Below are positions 22,951 to 33,019 of a stretch of DNA of 64,000 nt, piece by piece (the first letter of the stretch is position 1; every line of letters starts with the position of its first letter). The stretch spans positions 443,509,038 through 443,573,037 of the forward strand of contig NC_081413.1 of assembly GCF_030272615.1 (NCBI RefSeq), written 5' to 3'. Made by a program: the position numbers and the translations under genes. Below the pieces are notes generated by a model that was not told the DNA's origin, searched no databases, and saw only the letters and a list, made by a program, of their open reading frames with translations. This DNA is from Cryptomeria japonica. Taxonomy: Eukaryota; Streptophyta; Pinopsida; Cupressales; Cupressaceae.

Positions 22951-23445
22951 AAACATTCTAGAAATGAAAATCCAGAGAGCTATGACTGAATGAGGGGGAG
23001 TCAAACCAAATAATATTTCATAATATTGCCAAAATGATAATAATTAGAAACTATGTAGACAACATCTACAACACTAATGGGGTGCAACTATTGTGAGAAG
23101 AGGAAATTCAAGAGGAAGGGGTAATATTATTTGACTACTTTTTAGCAATAGTAGATGATGTCATTCCACTCAAGTTGTGTGAACTTACTTTATTCATTCC
23201 TAATATGATAATCCAAGAAGTGAATGCTCAATTGGTGGCTCAATTCATGAAGGAGGAAGTTAAGAAATTGGTGTTTTAATTGCATCTAGACAAGTCTCTT
23301 GGAGTTGATTACTTCCAGACATTCTTCTTCTAGTAGTGCTGGGATTTTATTGGGGATGAGGTTTGGGAGGTTGTGAAAGACTGTAGAAAGAAAATAAAAA
23401 TACTAAAACAACTCAACAACAGTCATATTACCTAAATTAGGAAGG
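22951..23445 (+). pseudogene. LINE ORF2, start of reverse transcriptase
   Basis: Directly after the Copia-1 target duplication the LINE reading continues: KSREL, LNEGESNQIIFHNIAK, then RNYVDNIYNTNGVQL, an EEVKKLVF...LDKSLGVDYFQTFFF block and CWDFIGDEVWEVVKDCRK (about 22975-23390). These match the region between the endonuclease and the first RT motifs of plant LINEs (the usual DKSPGPDGF appears as DKSLGVDYF). The match stops near KQLNNSHIT at about 23440; the catalytic RT core is absent here and does not return. The C-terminal part of the same LINE is at 30615-31575. Confidence 0.75.
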
Positions 23446-23849
23446 AGGTAGCTTCAACATTCATAGATGGTAAATCTAAGAATTGGCAAGGGTAATTTGA
23501 ACATGGGGGGAGATAAAAAACCAGGCTTGACCCAACCTAGTATCATAAGTGGGAGAAAAATAAGGAATTGTGGACTAAGATTATGGATGGTGGCCATGTT
23601 CCATACATTAAAAAATTGCACATGGTCATGATCCTAGGGCAATGAAAGGGTTTGTAAATGGCTAGAATAATGATATTCTTAGTGCCTATGGATTTGAGTT
23701 GAAAATTGATGAGGAGCTTATTGTGGGTATCACTAGATTACAAATGGAGGGGAAGAATTTCTATAGAGAATGAAAGGCCATGGATGAAGCCCTCTTTGTT
23801 TTCTCTGATAAGAAGAGTGACTGAGATAGAGTTAGGAAAATGGATGATT
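23446..23849 (+). pseudogene. Fragment of an unrecognised repeat-borne ORF, part 1
   Basis: After the LINE match ends, a different reading appears: HKWEKNKELWTKIMDGGHVP, then FVNG followed by ILSAYGFELKIDEELIVGIT and RLQMEGKNFYRE, then a DRVRKMDD tail, with occasional stops. It is hydrophilic, with no domain I can name. It is interrupted at 23850-23854 by the GAGGC duplication of N1 and continues at 30379-30614 in a compatible sense (RGYDRKDLMKLWGDVAEVIM). I infer an old gag-like or accessory ORF of another element, but the family is unknown. Confidence 0.5.
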
Positions 23850-23854
23850 GAGGC

Positions 23855-24524
23855 TGTTGGCATATGCACACTCCAATGAGACATTGTATGTGATTGAAGG
23901 TATTGTCATTGATGGCAACCTTACAATCCTATGGCACCGGCAAGGCATTACACCGGAAAGTTAATGCACCGACATTAGTAGATCACACTCTACACCAGCA
24001 CTTAGGACACCAGCATCGGCACAGAAAAAGAAAGTATACTGGCACAGAGGCCGACAGGATTTTGTTATATTATATTTTGTTTATTATTGTAAAAATTTGT
24101 AAGCCGACTTGGAATGTTGTAAAATGACTCTTATATATATGCTATTGTAAAGTAGTACAAGATATTGGATTTGTATAATCCTTATTGTAAGTCAGTTAGA
24201 CTTCCCATTTGAGCAGTGAGCTCTAAGCAGTTGGCCTTCCTGCATGTGCAGGCCCCTTTTTTAAGTAATATTCTCTTATTGGCCAGTAAGTGGATATTGT
24301 GGGTCACAAATCCCACCGAGGCTTTTCCCACACCAGGTTTCCTCATTAAATCATTGTGTCATGGTGTGCTTTTCATGTGGATGTTGTTGATTCTATTTAT
24401 TGCATTATTTCTTGCATACTGGTACACTGTTATAATATATTTTGCATGTTTTAAGATAAGAAATTCTATACACCGGTTAGATACTGATTCACCCCCCCCT
24501 CTCAGTATTTGTCGGAATCCTAAA
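23855..24524 (+). repeat. N1 5' LTR
   Basis: About 670 bases. It matches 29547-30373 except that about 157 bases present in the 3' copy (roughly 29831-29990) are missing at the TATATATAT block near 24132-24140. It contains GAGCAGTGAGCTCTAAGCAG and TCCCACCGAGGCTTTTCCCA. The end is blurred; the bases after it (AAGTATCAAAGCATGG) look like a decayed primer site. Confidence 0.88.
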
Positions 24525-24591
24525 GTATCAAAGCATGGTCCTCTATTTTCAGAAGCCTAACAACTTGAGGAAGATCTTGACACTGGTAAAG

Positions 24592-25748
24592 ATGGAAAAT
24601 CTGATGAAGCAACTTGAAGGAGCTCTTTTAGACTATGATGCAGAGAAATTGAAAAATATCAAACTAGAAGATGATTTAAGGGCAGCTCAAGATATCATTC
24701 AGGCACTTCAAGAGAATCTTACTGTTGCAAGAAATAAGAGAAGAGAACTTTGTGAAAAGATGCAAAATGAGAATGATGAAAAGGAATCACTTAATGATCA
24801 GATAAGCAAGCTGAAACAAGAGAACATGACAACAAAGAATGAGATGCAGGATATGACTATGAGATTTTGTAAAGAGATTGAGGATAGGAATAAGAATGAA
24901 GAAGAATTGACCAGAAGACTAAGTGGTGCAACAAATGAGAATACAAGACTTAGCTATGAAAATGACATGTTGAAGATAGATCTGATGCACACTCAGAATG
25001 ACTCAAATGAACTGATGAGACAGAAAGAGGTCTTCGTAAGAGAACTAGAAACAACAAATCAATATAAAGAAAAATTCAAGAAAAGCTCAGAGGAACCTGG
25101 CACCTTGCTAAAAAATCAAAAACCTAAAGGTGACACTTCTGGAATTGGCTTTGAAGTTGGTGAAAGCTCTGGTACTGCAAATACTCAGGATCACAACAAA
25201 TCGATAAGACAACCTAATGCTTATAAATTCAATGGAAAATGCTTTAACTGTAATAAGTATGGTCATAGAGAAAATGAATGTAGATCTAGAAATTATCAGA
25301 ATATAAACACACCCACTAGTCTATGTTCAAAATGCAACAAAGTTGGTCACAACTCTGAAAATTGCAGAATGAATGTGAAATGTTATGTTTGTGTAAGATC
25401 TAGATATTTATCGAATCAATGCAGGACACAAACCGACATAGGTTATGGGAAAGCTATTCAGAAGAATAATGTAACTTGTTATACATGTATCAAGATTGGG
25501 CATATTGTAGAATTCTGTAAAGTAAAGGATCACCGGTAGACACCAAAATTTTTAGCTTGAAAGGTAAAGAAAAGGTTGAAGAGGTTAAGCAAGAATTCTC
25601 AAAACAATGGATTAGAAAAGCTGATCTAAATATTGGGAATACTCCTCCACCGGTAGAACCAGTCAATGCTTCACTGGTAGGACAGAGTGATGCTTCATCG
25701 GTAGGACAGAGTAGTGCTCCACCAGCAGGAAGTTCTTCATCTAATTGA
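24592..25748 (+). pseudogene. N1 gag-like protein: coiled coil plus four zinc knuckles
   Basis: One open frame runs from the Met at 24592 (in an ORF open from 24535) to 25539, then a one-base shift at ACCGGTAGAC moves the reading into the frame 25557-25748. Counting from 24535, residues 20-190 are almost entirely charged heptad-like coiled coil. Knuckles follow at 236-249 (CFNCNKYGHRENEC), 264-277 (CSKCNKVGHNSENC), 283-296 (CYVCVRSRYLSNQC, where the His is Tyr) and 315-328 (CYTCIKIGHIVEFC). The tail is Pro/Ser-rich with repeated SLVGQS/SSVGQS units. Zinc knuckles bind nucleic acid, so packaging of the element RNA is the likely role. No UBN2-type Copia gag motif is visible. A relative lies at 39185-39950. 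Confidence 0.8.
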
Positions 25749-25903
25749 AGAAATTTTCCTTGAGGGTTTGGTAATCTAATGACACATGTGCTATTATTCC
25801 CTTGGTTAGAGATGAGAAGTTGGAAATTACTTATTACCGGCAGACAATGTTAAGTGAATACTTAACCGACATGCATTTAATGTAGTAGATGGCAACAAGA
25901 CAC

Positions 25904-25910
25904 TATAAAT
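25904..25910 (+). promoter_or_regulatory. Possible internal TATA box upstream of N1 ORF2
   Basis: TATAAAT in the context ACACTATAAATTTGAGG, inside the element, about 140 bases before the ORF2 ATG at 26052. The spacing would fit transcription starting near 25935. No experiment supports this; a TATA motif in AT-rich DNA can be chance. Confidence 0.35.
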
Positions 25911-26051
25911 TTGAGGTTCTGGCTCCATTTCATTTCACCAAGATTTCAAACCTACGAAGAGCGCGAAGATTCCGAGCTAAGGCATTTCGAGCAAGAGGCA
26001 AGAACACTTCAAGCAATCATCCATCCTAAAGGTAGTAAAAGGTATTTTACC

Positions 26052-29000
26052 ATGGCATCCACCTCTGCAATTGAATATATAGAAAACCTTACTGTTGTCG
26101 AAGTTATAAAAAGACCTAGGCCCGTATTTCAATTAGTTCCCAAGATAGCAAAGAAAGATGATACCTTAGGTGCTTTTTCTCAAATTCCTAAGAGAGTTTT
26201 TTATGCTGAAGACCCCAGAATTTACATTCATTGTAACATTGAGGAACTAGGAGATGAAGAGATTAAAACCATGTTTAAAACTGTCATATGTGATGAATCC
26301 GGCAATGTAAAAGATGAACACAAGATCATTGAAACCCTAGGATTTACAGAGATCCTTAGCATTTCTGAATTCCCCAAGGATGTAGTTAGGATAGTCTTAA
26401 GCAAGGTACATGGTGAGTTTTTCTGGTTAGATGCAATTCACAAAATCACTAAGGAAGTTGTGAAAGCTATCACAGGGTTACCGACCACTGGTAAAAGGCC
26501 AGACAAAACCAAGAAGGTTTCCAATGACCTAGTTACTCAGTTAACTGGTGCCACATCTGATAGAAGGTCCTTAAGAGTAAATGATGTAACAGATATTAAT
26601 GTGAGATTCATCAGCATGATATTAGGATATAAAGTTACTCATGCAAATAGACATAATTCATTTTCAAGTTTATGCATTAAGAGTGCTTATGATATGGTCA
26701 TGGATAATGCAAAGATTGATGTATGTGAGTGGTTGAAGGATGAATTAATTGACAACTTAGGCAAGATTAAGAAGGACAAGAAAGGAACTTTTAAATTTGG
26801 AAATCTGTTAGTATGTCTAATGCTACATATAACCAAATAGGTTCTTGGTATAGGCTACAAAGAACTTGGATATGATATACCGGTAGGTAAACAGCTAACA
26901 AAACTATTCAACAATATGGGAGAAGATAAGGAAAACAATATCCATGATTTCTTTCAAGCACTAAAGGCCAAAATGAAGAAAAGAATCAGATTATCACAAA
27001 AGATTGTTGACAAATATAAGGATGAAATATGCTTTGTAATCAAGAAGGATGAGATCTGGATGGAAGCAGTCGTCCCTAGGACTGTTTGGGTAACAGAGAT
27101 GGGCTACGAAACATATGATTATATAATTGAAATATATGCTAAAGCACTTCTGGAAGCCCCTAAAGAACCTAAGGAAGAAATATTTGGTAGTGCAGAAACT
27201 ATTGAAAGCCAAATACAATCTAAGAAAAGAGTGAAAAAGGTTGAGAGAGTTGTAAGAAAAGGTTCTAGGCAAGCAAAGGAGATCAAGGATAAAGTAATGG
27301 ACCAAACCGATATAACAGAGGATGAGTTAGCAGCTCCACAACTTGAAACTCACCTATCACCGGTAGGCACATCTTCAGAGAATGACATGCCTGCAACTTT
27401 CAAAAGAGTTGTAAGAAAAAGAGATCCCTCGCTGGCAACCACACCCTCACCTAGGAGGACAAGACAAAAACAACAAGCAGTGAGATCTCTGGTAAGAAAG
27501 GCTACACTAAAGAAGAAGAAACTGACACCCAAGAAGAAGAAGAGAACAAATAAAGACTTGGCCCCTCTTGACATACTGTTGAATGAAATTACAGAGGAAG
27601 GGAAATTGAAGAATATAGAGAAACTATATGACACTCTGATAGCTGATGAAAAAGAACAAGTAGAAAACAGTGTTATATTGCATATGGATATGTATAAGAA
27701 ATTTTTGATGGAAGTAGTAGATGAAGTACCAGATAAACTATTTAAAAGACTGGAAGCAAGAAGACAAGCAGTAGTAGAACTTGACAAGAAAATAAAGATA
27801 GAAAAGCTACTTGTTGTATATCCAGTGAATTCACTCAAAGAAATTGATGACTTAATTGCTGAAGCCAACCGGTCAGTATTTTCTACTGCACACTAGCACA
27901 TTGCTTTAATGGTTGGAAGAGTTAATGAGGTGACTGAGGAGACAGAAAATGCATGGGACATTTTCCTAGTGGAAAAAGAAAAACAAGAAGAATACATGAG
28001 TCACAAACCTATAAAGCTATATCAGAAAGAAAGAGACAAGGGTAAAGGTAAAGTTGGTGGACCACCTAGTATCAAGGTTAAAGACAACTTACCCCCACCT
28101 CCTTTTATTACTCCACTGGTAAAAACAACAGCTACAAAAGATCAACCGGTAGTTGAAAGTATGGATGTAGAGGATGTCAACCCTAATCCTGAAGTCTTAT
28201 ATACAGTGGATACTGATACTCAAAAGATCAACATTGTGGTAGACAAAGATATAACTGATAAGACTGAAATGACTAGTGAGCCTCCAGTAGCTGAGCAAAC
28301 TGATAACACACAAAAGAAACCGGCAGATGACAAAGAGAAAAAGGTAGAAACCCAGACTCAGATTGAGACAATGCAACAAATAGAGAAATAAATAGAGCAA
28401 AAGGCTCCTGAATAGAAACAGGAACAGGTTCATAAGGAAACAGTGCCACTAGCAACTAGAGAAGTAGAAAAACCATTGCTTAGGGAAATGCAAACACAAA
28501 CAGACCTACCAGAGGTCAATACAAGATTGGTTACTTCCACTGGTGGTACTCAGAATGTTGGTTCATCATCAGGCTACAAACCAACTAATGTGACTGAGGT
28601 ACTCTTGGATTCAATTAAAATGATAATAGATTGCAGCTCACAAGCTTATAAGGCAATAGATGACACAATACCAATTTTGAAGGTAATTGCTCCTAACTGT
28701 AATATAGACAATAAAGATTCCTTAGGACAACTTGATACCTTGTGTAAATATATCAAAGAGAACATTGAGAAAATAAAGGAAGAGACATTGAAGGACAAAG
28801 TAGAAATTGAAAAACAAAGATTCTTTGATGAGCAGATAAAGAAGTGTACTAGAGATTTTGACACACTTCTACCAGAACTGTGTAATTTATTAAAATAGTA
28901 CAAAACTTTGTACAAAGACACCTGTAAGACAAACCTTTTAACTATAGATATAGATAAGAAGATGAGCAAGGTACATGATGAAATCAATAAGCTTGCAAAT

Positions 29001-29345
29001 AATTTTGTTAACTCACCTGATACACTATCAATTTTTGAATAGAAGATAACAAATTTTGAGGAAGAATTACTTAAATTAGAAAGAGAAAAAGAGAGAATGG
29101 TGAATAAGGCAAAGCATCTGAGATTAAAACTGAGTCCAAGATTGGACTATCTAGCATCATTGCAGAAGGAAGTATCTGAGGCAATAATACAGGGACAGAA
29201 AACACCGACAGAGCATTTGCAACATCTCACCGGTATAGTTAAGAGAATAGAGACAACAATAAGAGATAGTAAAAAGTTTATGGAGAGTATAAACTTGATT
29301 TTGGCAGATCTATTTCAAATTGCAACTACTCAGTTACAAGGTTGA
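26052..29345 (+). pseudogene. N1 ORF2: large unidentified protein, six in-frame stops
   Basis: From an ATG in ideal context (ACCATGG) at 26052 a single frame runs to TGA at 29343-29345, about 1,097 codons without a frameshift. It is broken only by TAG at 26838, 27894, 28413, 28896 and 29040 and TAA at 28389. The first ~260 residues are globular-looking (FFWLDAIHKITKEVVKAITG, then FISMILGYKVTH and FKFGNLLVCLMLHI), faintly like the putative plant transposon protein domain often carried by plant retroelements. Next is a Lys/Arg-rich region (VRKATLKKKKLTPKKKKRTN), then acidic/proline-rich linkers, then a C-terminal coiled coil. I do not recognise a catalytic motif. Its position between gag and the 3' LTR is where pol would be. 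Function unknown. Confidence 0.75.
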
Positions 29346-29546
29346 AACTACAAACTCTACTGACATCTTGACAACCATTGTCATTGATGCCAAAGGGGGA
29401 GTAGTGGGATGAGAAAATTCAACATCATAGGAATCATATGCTCAGGGGGAGCACACATATTTTTGGTAATATTTTTGGACTTCACATTTTTGGATACACT
29501 TTTGAAATTTCTCATGAGTGTTGCCATCAATGCCAAAGGGGGAGAT
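29346..29546 (+). other. N1 3' untranslated region with two polypurine-like tracts
   Basis: GCCAAAGGGGGAGTAGTGGG occurs near 29390 and again as GCCAAAGGGGGAGAT near 29531-29545, directly before the 3' LTR. Both are preceded by a CAT(T/C)...ATGCCAAAG context. A further CTCAGGGGGAGCACA lies near 29440. The last tract is the one at the LTR boundary. Confidence 0.7.
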
Positions 29547-30373
29547 TGTTGGCATATGCACACTCCAATGAGACATTGTATGTGATTGAAGTTTTTGTCA
29601 TTGATGGCAACCTTACAATCCTATGGCGCCGACAAGGCATTACACTGGCAAGTTAATGCACTGGCATCAGCAGATCACACTCTACACTGGCACTTAGGAC
29701 ACCGGCACCGACACAGAAAAAGGAAGTATACTGACACAGAGGCTGACAGGATTTTGTTATATTATATTTTGTTTATTATTGTAAAACTTTGTAAGCCGAC
29801 TTGGCCTGTTGTAAAATGACTCTTATATATAAAAGAGATCATTGAACACATTTTGAAATAAGGAAGAAATAAGGTTATGTAAGTGATGTATGCGAAATAT
29901 TAAGGCAGACCTATTATGCGAAATATAGGTTAAAGGGTTTATGTAAGAAGCAAAGCAGCAACCGGTACTAGATCAGGCATTATAGATGCTATTGTAAAGC
30001 AATACAAGATATTGGATTTGTATAATCCACATTGTAAGTTAGTGAGACTTCCCATTTGAGCAGTGAGCTCTAGGCAGTTGGCCTTCTTGCATGTGCAGGC
30101 CCCTATTGTAAGTAATATTCTCTTATTGGCCAGTAAGTGGATATTGTGGGTCACAAATCCCACCGAGTTTTTTCCCACACCGAGTTTCCTCATTAAATCC
30201 TTGTGTCATGGTGTGCTTTTCATGTGAATGTTGTTGATTCTATTTATTGCATTATTTCTTGCATACCGATACATTGTTATAATATATTCTGCATGTTTTA
30301 AGATAGGAAATCATGTATAGTGGTTAGATACTGATTCACCCCCCCCGTCTCAGTATCTGTGGGAATCCTAATA
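29547..30373 (+). repeat. N1 3' LTR
   Basis: 827 bases, starting TGTTGGCATATGC and ending GAATCCTAATA just before GAGGC. Its extra ~157 bases relative to the 5' copy (about 29831-29990, with the AAATAAGGAAG and GCGAAATATAGG segments) follow a TATATATA run. Confidence 0.88.
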
Positions 30374-30378
30374 GAGGC

Positions 30379-30614
30379 TACGATAGGAAAGACCTAATGA
30401 AACTATGGGGTGATGTTGCAGAGGTAATTATGAGGTACATTACCTTGGATGGCCGCTATGTCAGTATATTTTCTTATCATTTAAATCTAGTTCAAACTAT
30501 TTTAGACATGATAGGAAAATCTCTATGTCATTTTTCTCGCTTTCTTTTTTGGAGCATAGACTTTCTTATCATGCAAAGAACTATGAAAGCCATTTTCTGC
30601 ATGAGGGCCTTATC
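30379..30614 (+). pseudogene. Fragment of the unrecognised repeat-borne ORF, part 2
   Basis: Resumes right after the N1 target duplication: YDRKDLMKLWGDVAEVIMRY and LDGRYVSIFSYH, then in a second frame FRHDRKISMSFFSLSFLEHR and a HEGLILL end near 30614. There the reading passes without a gap into the zinc-finger part of the LINE. Together with 23446-23849 it forms one interrupted ORF of unknown family. It replaces the catalytic core of the LINE RT. Confidence 0.5.
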
Positions 30615-31575
30615 CTTCTTTGGACAAGTTGGTGCCTAATGTGCAAATCAAATGGGGAGAGTGTTGAGCATCTACTACTTAGGTGTGAGGAGGCTTCAAA
30701 ATGTTGGGACTGACTTATGGGAAAGGTGGAATGGTGTGGGATGAGACAAGAAGAACTTTTTTCCTTCCTCAAGGGATGGCCAAGCCAAAATGCTACATCA
30801 TTCTAGAAAGATATTTGGACCATATCTCCTTCAATTATTTTGTGGAAAATTTGGTTACATTACAACAAGCATATCTTCCAGGGTAGGAGAGATTAGTGAA
30901 GAATATTATAACTAGTATAGAGGTCGGGATTGTTGAAGTTCTAAATACTTATGCTCCATAACAAATGAAGGTATCCTTTTCAAGCTAGAATGATAGGTTG
31001 ATGAAGTCTTGAAAGAGTGAAAATACCAAAATACTATGTTAATCTGGTTGTCTTCTCTAAGGATAGGAGGAAGGAAGTTAGACGGAAAAGTCCTTCAAGA
31101 GGGTTTCTAAATTTGAACTTTGATGGTGGTTCTTGAGGGAATCTGAGAGCTTCTAGAGCAAGTTGCATAATCAGAGATGAGGCCGGGGAATTGGTGTGGG
31201 CTCTCTTAAAGAGGTTGGGAGTGGTACAAACAATGAGATAGAGATGAGGACCTTAGACATTGGTCTTAACCTGTGCTTATATAAGAAAAATTTGACAATT
31301 GAAATTGAAGGGGACTCATTGGTATGTATTAATATGATCAAAGAAAAATCAATTAGTATTTGGAACCTTGAAGGATGGATAGAGTGGATCTGGTGTAAGT
31401 TGATTGCCCTTGACTTCTTCTCGATTAATCACATTTATAGAGAAGCTAACAAAGCTATCGATCTTCAGGCCAATGCAGTGATTGACAATAATAAGGATGA
31501 AATAGTTTCCAATGCTTCCTTACCATGTATGGGCTTAGATGGAATGCTTTTGTCTCAATTCAACAATATGTAGCT
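30615..31575 (+). pseudogene. LINE ORF2 C-terminus: zinc-finger region and RNase H
   Basis: CLMCKSNGESVEHLLLRCEE (about 30639-30698) matches the Cys/His-rich region that follows the RT in plant LINEs. From about 31105, LNFDGGS and CIIRDEAGELVWALL start an RNase H (RVT_3) domain. The ORF at 31196-31573 continues it: SGTNNEIEMRTLDIGLNLCL, TIEIEGDSLVCINMI and INHIYREANKAIDLQANAVI, holding the conserved Asp/Glu positions. A middle part (30710-31090) is degraded. The 3' untranslated part to about 31666 ends in CACCACAAAAAAAAAAC, a poly(A)-type LINE end. Orientation and order agree with segments at 5889-8342 and 22951-23445. Confidence 0.78.
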
Positions 31576-31666
31576 TCTCTCTCTATATGTGGATGTCATT
31601 TTTTGGTTGAATAAAATAGGAGCTACACCCTATTGCAGCATGTATTTATCACCACAAAAAAAAACA
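31576..31666 (+). other. LINE 3' end with A-rich tail
   Basis: After the RNase H stop come TTGAATAAAATAGG and CACCACAAAAAAAAAAC, then the AT-rich flank starting CAATGACATATATC. A poly(A) end is usual for L1-type LINEs. I could not pair it with a target duplication at the 5' end. Confidence 0.55.
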
Positions 31667-33019
31667 ATGACATATATCATTAATTTGTAAAAAAATATAT
31701 ATTTTAAATTTATTTTTAAAAAGATTAAGTTTGAATAGTTTAGATATCATTATATACAAAATTAAAAAATAATTTTTATGTTATAATTGTTTTAGTTCAA
31801 ATTATGTTGAGTATACATGAAGCATTTTAAAAACAGACTTAATCCTAGTCAAAAATAATAATTTCAAAACAATGCTAACAAATTATAAACAAAATATTAT
31901 GACAAAAAAGCTACCACAAATCAGCTAAATAAATAGTTTTATTCACTACTTATTTTTTTGGTCACACCCATACATGTTTTAACCTTCAATAGATTAAAAA
32001 TATAATCATATATTTTGTGTTTATATACCTATTTAATATTCTATAGGTAAGTGCTTCAAATTATTACTTCAACTATGATAAACACTAATTTTTAGGAAAA
32101 ATGCTTCCCTTTCTTTGGCTGAAATGTGGACCCAACTTCTTGCACTTACTCACATTTCTATTTTAAAATTTTGGAGCCTCTTACTATTGTTGGGGTGGTA
32201 ACCTCTTCTCTTCCTATATCACCTAGTGCTACTCCCTAGGAGCCCAGAGTCCTCTCTAAGGTTGTATTAGTGTTCTTCCTTGAGTTTTTGTGTAGCTTCT
32301 CAATAGTTGGCTTTCTTGACTAGTCTTTCCCTTCTTTGTGTGCTCTTTGATTGGAGCTTTGAAAAGTCTCCCTTTCACTTTCACCTATTTTAGTGGATGT
32401 TGATAATAATATTTGATAACAAGATTTCTTAGATTATTATGTAAAGAAAGAAGAATTATCTTCTAGAACATGTTTTTTAATCTCAATTGCTAACTCCAGT
32501 TATATCGATGTTTCGTCATTTTAGATCATTATTTGTTCTCATAACTTTTCTATAATCATGTTGTTAGTCGTACCTATTTTATCCCCACTAAAGAAAACAA
32601 AGAAGGAAATTGTGAGGATGGACCCAAAACTTTACAACTTGTTCATCAAGTCTTTGAAGTCGTCGTGGGAGTTGGCGTGAATGGGGAGAAGCTTCGAGAG
32701 CAAGTCAAGTCTTTAAATTGTTTATTTGGCAAAGCTAATGTTTTCCATATATTCCTCAATGAGATCCACCTTGCAAGTAATGTATTCCTTGGATTTTTTC
32801 GTCCTCTGATATGATAACTTTGTAAAAGAGCAACTTCAAAGAAATGGATCGAGCCCAGTGATCCAGGAGGATAAAAATAGTTTCAAGATCCACATGGTAC
32901 CAAGTGGAAAGCTCCAGACATAATGGTGGCGGTATACTCGGCCTGTAGATAGGGCCGGTTAAAAAAATGGGTAGGGGGATTCAAACCCCCAACCTATTAT
33001 CTCCTATTTTAGTCTCCAC
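31667..33019. other. Intergenic AT-rich sequence, no gene recognised
   Basis: AT-rich to about 32090, then less AT-rich with no long ORF. Near 32970-33000 GGGGGATTCAAACCCCCAA forms a perfect small hairpin that looks like a tRNA T-arm/B box on the minus strand, but no tRNA body surrounds it. Confidence 0.35.

Larger units (their letters stand above)
23855..30373 (+). mobile_element. N1: non-autonomous LTR retrotransposon with gag and a novel large ORF
   Basis: LTRs are 23855-24524 and 29547-30373, both starting TGTTGGCATATGCACACTCC. Target duplications GAGGC sit at 23850-23854 and 30374-30378. A degenerate PBS follows the 5' LTR and a polypurine tract precedes the 3' LTR. Inside are a coiled-coil/zinc-knuckle gag-like ORF (24592-25748) and a second, ~1,097-codon reading frame (26052-29345). 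There is no protease, integrase, RT or RNase H, so it must depend on another element. The LTR start and polypurine tract equal those of Copia-2, which points to a Copia helper. Confidence 0.88.

Noticed and set aside
27350-27868. 172-codon minus-strand ORF
   Set aside because: Antisense shadow of the Lys/Glu-rich N1 ORF2 (hence its Ser/Phe/Leu richness); no motif.
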